From contig JBBMOL010000082.1 of assembly GCA_037954665.1 (NCBI GenBank), forward strand, positions 3,038,001 to 3,102,000: a stretch of 64,000 nt of DNA, given 5' to 3'. The DNA is from Laguncularia racemosa (Eukaryota; Streptophyta; Magnoliopsida; Myrtales; Combretaceae). Both the position numbers and the translations under genes were made by a program. Every line of letters begins with the position of its first letter. Within the stretch, counting starts at the first letter, position 1. The notes beneath the pieces are model-generated. The model was not told the DNA's origin. It saw nothing but the letters and a program-made list of their open reading frames with translations, and did no database searches. This document shows positions 59,101-64,000 of the stretch, piece after piece.

Positions 59101-61422
59101 TAATTCGGCATGGTCATTAAGCTGCTTTACAACTGATCTCAATACCTCACTTTCGAATTCTTCTTCTCCCCCACTCATTAAGCAAAATTCCACTTCATCA
59201 TCAGCCAACAACTCTCCCATAACATCAGACACCGTCAAATCAAGGTAATCCATAGCAAAACATGTATCATCACGATGTATACTTTGTTTTAGAACATCTG
59301 GCATCTTTACCATGACCTCTTCATTCCCCACTCGCAGGACCAACTTCCCATCTCCTACGTCTATCACAGCTCTTGCCGTAGCCGGAAATGGTCTTCCTAG
59401 GATGAGAGGAATCTCCACATCAGCTTCCATATTAAGGATGACGAAGTTTACTAGAAAAATGAAGTCTTGGAATTTTACTAACACATCTTCCACTACCCCC
59501 CTTGGGAATTTTACCGATCGATCGACTAATTGCAAGCTGATTCTTGTTGGCTTGGGTTCCCCATACCCCAGCTTTTTAAATAATTGGTAAGGCATAAGGT
59601 TAATGCTTGCTCCCAAATCTGCCAATGCTTTTTCCTCTGATAAATTCCCAATAAGACAAGGAATTGTAAAACTCCCAGGATCTTTGAGCTTCCTAGGTAG
59701 TTTATTTTGGATCACAGCTGAGCACTCTCCTCCCAAAGTTACAATAGAAAAATCTTCCAATTTCCTCTTGTTTGACAACAATTCCTTTAAAAATTTTGCA
59801 TATTTTGGCATTTGAATCAGTACCTCAACCAGGGGAAGGTTGATATGCAACTATTTAAACACTTCCAGGAATCTCCCATACTGTTCGTCAGTCTTATCTT
59901 TCTTTAATCTGGCCGGATAGGGAATGGTGGGCTTGTATTCTGGGACGGGCATTGATGTGGAATCTCGCTCATCTAGCTGTTTACCCTTGTTCTTGATGGT
60001 AGCTGGCTCCTTGGTCGACTCAATTACCTTGTTCTCTTCTTCCTGAACTTTAGAATGCAGCTCCTTACCACTCCTCAAAGTTATTGCCTTAACATGTTCT
60101 CTGGGGTTTGGTTATGTATTTCCTGGGAGTGAGCCCTGAGGTCTTTCTGATAGAAGTTTAGCCATTTGCTCAACTTGTGTCTCCAGGTTGCGAATAGATG
60201 CATCATGATTCTTAAGAGTGGTCTCTTGATTTTTCAAAATCTGGTGGATGGACTTATCTCTTTCTTTAGAATCTTTTACCAACTTAGTCAGCATCTCCTC
60301 AACCGACGACTTAGATGATTGGCCAGGTGGTCTTTGAAAGCCTAGAGGATGATTTGGGTTGCTCCTTTGTATGTTGTTGTTGTTGCTCTACGAAAATTTT
60401 GGGTGATTCCTCTAACCCGGATTATAAGTGTTGCTATATGGGTTATTTTAAAGACGAGATGAACTTCCCACATAATCAACATAGGCAGTGTCGGTTCCCT
60501 CATCAAAGTAAGGCTCTGCAGTTGCTGCTTGTTGAGATGAGGTAGACATTTGATTGACTTGTCTTGCTAATGCATCAACCTTAGCAAGTATAGTAGAGGC
60601 TACGCCCATCTCCATAACACCAAGAGTCTTTCTTTCTCTAATTCGACCACGTGAGCTCTCACAATCATCTTCGGCCATGTCTTCAAAAAGACGTAAGCTT
60701 TCCTCTGGGGTTTGGTGTTTGAGAGTCCCACTAGCAACTGCATTAATCATTTGCTTTGTCTAATAATTCAACCCATTGTAAAATAACTGAACTTGCCACC
60801 ATTCGGGAATCCCATGATGCGAACATTTTCTCAATGATTCCTTGAATCTCTCCCATGCCTCAAAGAGAGTTTTTGAGTCCTCCTAATAGAATCCTTGTAT
60901 CTCTGATCTGAGTTTGGCAGTCTTTGAGGGAGGAAAGTATATGTCCATGAATCGCATTAATAAATCATCCCATGTAGTGATGGACTCATTGGGTAAGTTT
61001 CCCAACCATTGCTTAGCTTTCCCCCTTAAGGAAAATGGGAAAAGTCTAAGCCTTTTTGCATCTTCGCTAACCCCATTAAACTTGAAAGTGTCACACAACT
61101 CTAAGAAGAGTCGAACATGTGTTGTGGGGTCTTCATCCTATAATCCTTCAAATTGGGCATTGTCTTGAACCATCTTGATCATACTTGGCTTTATCTCGAA
61201 ATTGGTTACCTAAACCCGTGGTCTGACAATAGTGGAAGTTATACCTTGAAGATTTGGTCAAGAATAGTTCAAATTGGTTCTTGGAGGACCATTCATTCTT
61301 CCCCTATTTTGAACTATCTAATGAGGGGGCGGAGGGTCTTCAACCGGATCATCTTCTAGTACATTCTCCATCTCTCCTTTTGGCGAGTCTTCCCTTAGAC
61401 TTGTTGATGAAGCTTCTGCCAT
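56101..61422 (-). pseudogene. Athila gag-pol, single frame of 1774 codons with 16 in-frame stops and no frameshift
   Basis: From the ATG at 61422 (MAEASSTSLRED) to the stop at 56101 everything is one frame. Gag: LELCDTFKFNGVSEDAKRLR and FSLRGKAKQWLGNLP (61098-60883), linker to 59851. Protease: DLGASINLMP and IPLILGRPFPATARAVIDVG (about 59600-59330). RT: 58758-58180 with WRVCIDYRKLNEATRK and catalytic VYMDDFSVYGDSF. RNase H: FELMCDASDLVVGAVLGQ, TTEKELLAVVFAFDKFRPYL. Integrase: ends with HHCC (CDSCQRP), FDVWGIDFMRPFP, HPQASGQVEVSNKELK, then ALWAYRTAYKTPLG. Stops replace Gln, Trp or Arg codons of relatives (for example LN-stop-EKCHF, RRD-stop-AERLDEALW). It cannot make a full protein. Confidence 0.93.
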
Positions 61423-61647
61423 AAACTTTCCTCTCTTCTTGTAACTTCAAATAACTCTTTTAGGTTCTGGATTGAAGTCAACAAGTCCCTTGGAATGGCC
61501 TCTGGTCATGCACTATCAAGAAATGTAGAAAATCAGTAGATTCACTATTCAATCAACTAGATGAATATCAACGAAACAAATAAAAAGAAAATGGCTGAAT
61601 TAATAAGTAAGAAGTGTTCTTAATAAAGGTGAAATCTTTAATATTCC
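61423..61647 (-). other. Athila leader
   Basis: About 225 bases between PBS and gag start; no frame of note. Confidence 0.5.
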
Positions 61648-61664
61648 CTAGCAACGGCGCCAAA
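61648..61664 (-). other. Primer binding site of the Athila element
   Basis: On the minus strand TTGGCGCCGTTGCTAGGG begins a few bases after the LTR end. It differs by one base from the characteristic Athila PBS (GGCGCCGTTGCCGGGG). Confidence 0.92.
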
Positions 61665-61668
61665 AACT

Positions 61669-63017
61669 TGATCGTTGCGGATCGTAGCTTAATAATTTAT
61701 AAACCTGTTCTTTGCTTCCAACTACAATGCAATAGGCAAGCGCACCTATCGTAGCGTAGTATAGTGTTCGAAATCAGGGTCGTTCCAAGGAGATTAAAGT
61801 TCACCAATTACTAATACATACTTCGTTCCTATTATCCAACCGATCAAGGCGAGTGAATGATTTAATGAACTTAACTAAAAGAGACAAATTATAAAATGTA
61901 CCGAGCTAAAGAAAAGGAACTTAACAAAACACGAGTTCGAATCAACAACTAAGGAACTTAGATCTCTCTCTAATCCCATTCATGCCATGCGAATCATTAG
62001 AAACAAAAGATTAAACAATCCAGTTCTTAAGCTGTAGAGTTTCATTAGTCAAACTAACAGTTCTCTCAAATCTATTAGCTTATCTAATCCTAGGTTTATC
62101 CGTTAGAATCTCTTCTCAACTAATAGTAACCTAGGATTGCATGAAGCACTTGACTGTCTCACCGTTCGGTTGGTAAACAGAAGATTTTCGTTATCCTATC
62201 TCTAGAATCACGATCAAATCTCATTCATTACCCTTAGATCTAATCATACATGCAATTTCTCAATCGACTTAAATGAAATCAAACATAGATTCATACTCTG
62301 GAAATATAAATCTAAGATACACATCAAGAACAAGTAATGAAACAAAAGAACATCAATATGTCTTCATTAAGATCAATCCTTCATCACATGACAAGAATGG
62401 TTTCAAAAGAGATCTAGATCTCTAGATTACTCCTCCATGAGAGAAAGAATGTAAATATAATTGATAGGGGAGCAACTAGAGTTCATGATTACCACCCGGA
62501 ATTTCGAATCTTGAATGCTTTGGTTGAGACAAGGATCCTCTTGTGTTGTTGTTCCAAGAGAGAAAAGTGAGATATGTGTTAAGAATAAAACCCTTGGTCT
62601 GCCTCCCTTTTCTCTCTCCACTTAAATATATATATATAAACATGTACAAAGTAAGAGAAAGGGGGCAAATATCAGAAAAATTAAAGTCGCAGCTAATCCA
62701 TACGCCCCGTATGGAAGGGGTGTAGTGGTCTTTGTGCTTGAAATTGATGCTCCATATGCCCCTCAATACAGGGTCATATGAAATTGCCCTGAGTTTTTTA
62801 GGCCCATATGGGGTGTATAGAGGGGTGTATGGGCAAAAAGCTTGGCTTTTCCTGTTCTTTTCTTGATGAATCCAATTGATTTCTTCGTGATAGGTTCCAC
62901 ATCACCTGAAAGCGATACATTATGCTATTAAGTACCAATTCTAAATGATTTCCACTCGATTTACAACAAAAAGAACTTGAAATCATCTAGGAATTAAGAG
63001 TGTTTCGTCCTTCATCA
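61669..63017 (-). repeat. 5' LTR of the Athila element
   Basis: 1349 bp, start TGATGAAGGACGAAACACTC on the minus strand. The (TA)n tract at 62624-62638 is the likely TATA region. Palindromic CCATACGCCCCGTATGG and related CATATGCCCC/CCCATATGGGG blocks lie at 62697-62838. A 64-codon frame (62427-62621) is identical in the other LTR simply because the LTRs are nearly identical. Confidence 0.94.
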
Positions 63018-63093
63018 ATGTCTAAGGGAGCCTCTTGGTTGTTCATTGTATAAATGAGAGAAAAGAGGAGGCAATAGGTCAAGTGAAGCTTAA

Positions 63094-63627
63094 TGGCATG
63101 TTTACTTCACTAAATGAAATAAGGTTGTAATGAATAGCTATTACTAGGGAATGAAATAGAGCTGTAATAAATGATGAATTGTTATTACATTATTTACTTA
63201 AATGTAATGAATAGCTATTACATTGTTTACTTAGATATAATGAATAGAGTTGTAATAAGGGTTAGATGGTGGGTTTGGTGGTTTAGGTAGTGGGTTGGGT
63301 GGTAGACTCAAGTGGTAAGTTTGAGTGGGTTCGATAGGTTAGGTGTTTGGTTCGGTGGGTTTAGGTTTAGGCATGGTGGTGGTGGTTGTGGTGGGTTCAA
63401 GTAGGTTTATGGTGGGTTCGGGTGGGTTTATGGTGGGTTCGGGTGGGTTCTTCTACTCAATTGTAATTCTTAATTTCAACAAAGGAATTGTAATTTAGCA
63501 AAATGAGGAATTGTGATTCTTCATGGAATTACTATTACAAATCAAAATTGAAGTAAATGTTGTAATAACAATTCCATAAAGAATAAAGGAGGAATGGAAC
63601 AACCATTCCCTTCAAGTAAACGTAGCC
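63094..63627. mobile_element. PIF/Harbinger-type MITE with G-rich core
   Basis: Terminal inverted repeats TGGCATGTTTACTTC and, from the right, GGCTACGTTTACTTG are flanked by TAA (63091-63093 and 63628-63630), the 3-bp duplication of this superfamily. The subterminal parts pair as well (GGAATGGTTGTTCC-type and TAATAGCTATTAC-type motifs). The 530-bp element has no transposase. Its centre (63265-63450) is strongly G/T-rich on the plus strand. Confidence 0.8.
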
Positions 63628-63630
63628 TAA

Positions 63631-64000
63631 ATACCTTAATCCTAAAATGACCAAACCGCCCTCCACATTTTAAACTATTTACATTATTTAACCTTAGGTT
63701 TAAATTATCATACATATATTTTACATTACATATAACTTTGGATCATAAGTCCTTTTGTTCAATAGATAGGTTAAACAAAAGAAGTAAACTAATATAGTAT
63801 GAGCCCATAACCAAAAGATACATAAAAAATGGAGGTTATAACAACACTTCACAATTCAAAAGTCCTCTAAGTGGCTCTAACTCTACTCACTAAATCTTAC
63901 TACAATTAAACCCTACCCCAATGAAGTTAGTAAATTCTAGTAGTTATGAGTATAAAAAGACCTACAAAACTAATCAGGCTATAGAGAAATGAGCAAGCTA
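63631..64000. other. AT-rich DNA at the right edge, nothing recognised
   Basis: No coding frame, repeat end or RNA gene could be supported. Confidence 0.4.

Larger units (their letters stand above)
50612..63017 (-). mobile_element. Athila-lineage Ty3/gypsy retrotransposon, structurally complete
   Basis: Length 12.4 kb. The 5' LTR is 61669-63017, the 3' LTR 50612-51900, and the flanking duplication ATGTCT (50606-50611 and 63018-63023). The minus-strand order is LTR, PBS of the GGCGCCGTTGC Athila type, gag-pol in one frame (61422-56101), a 1.3 kb spacer with LTR-like motifs, the third ORF (54772-53584), 1.7 kb of untranslated DNA, PPT, LTR. LTRs differ at few sites plus small indels, so insertion is fairly recent, yet gag-pol has 16 stops. 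Confidence 0.95.

Noticed and set aside
62427..62621. 64-codon frame identical to 51328-51522
   Set aside because: Identity is due to the duplicated Athila LTRs, not selection on a peptide.

Overview
The window is nuclear DNA of a flowering plant, most likely a eudicot. It is AT-rich, carries all the main plant LTR-retrotransposon lineages (Ty3/gypsy Tat/Ogre-like, Ty3/gypsy Athila, a chromovirus-like Ty3/gypsy, Ty1/copia SIRE-like), solo LTRs, MITEs and a plant-mobile-domain relic, and holds one intron-containing host gene. Species cannot be read from the sequence. No rRNA, tRNA, CRISPR or prokaryotic operon was seen.

Layout. 1-9130 (minus): the 5' part of a Tat/Ogre-like element whose integrase and 3' LTR lie beyond the left edge; it has an extra ORF1 before gag, a PBS and a 2.0 kb 5' LTR. 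It sits inside a related LTR of opposite orientation, whose remainder is 9131-10212. 10310-12010 (plus): a broken plant-mobile-domain (MAIN-like) gene with a MuDR-like N-terminus, probably from a MULE. 13416-30101 (plus): a Ty3/gypsy element with two 1017-bp LTRs and a perfect AATTT target duplication, split by a complete SIRE-like copia element (17743-27991, duplication GAAGC). 32575-38612: simple repeats, a decayed retroelement tail, a minus solo LTR (33698-35075, duplication GGTAC), a gypsy gag relic and a PTI1-like kinase fragment. 39465-40440: a long-TIR element. 42130 to about 44790 (minus): the only apparently functional host gene, an RBM18-like single-RRM protein with its exon structure resolved. 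45028-45790: a large fold-back hairpin. 48529-49841 (plus): a second solo LTR of the same family. 50612-63017 (minus): a complete Athila element with near-identical LTRs and an ATGTCT duplication. 63094-63627: a PIF/Harbinger-type MITE with a G-rich core.

How parts relate. The window is mainly a record of nested insertions around one host gene. Three unrelated LTR lineages here (Tat/Ogre ORF1, SIRE-like ORF3, Athila ORF3) each carry an accessory gene with a similar layout: a plant-mobile/transposon-type alpha-helical domain and a C-terminal coiled coil, with a basic N-terminus in two of them. A fourth plant-mobile-domain gene is the 10310-12010 relic. Two of the accessory genes are preceded by promoter-like leaders. 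This recurrence is the most interesting signal in the window. All retroelement genes are broken, and in the Athila and Tat/Ogre elements the damage is almost wholly in-frame stop codons with few or no frameshifts.
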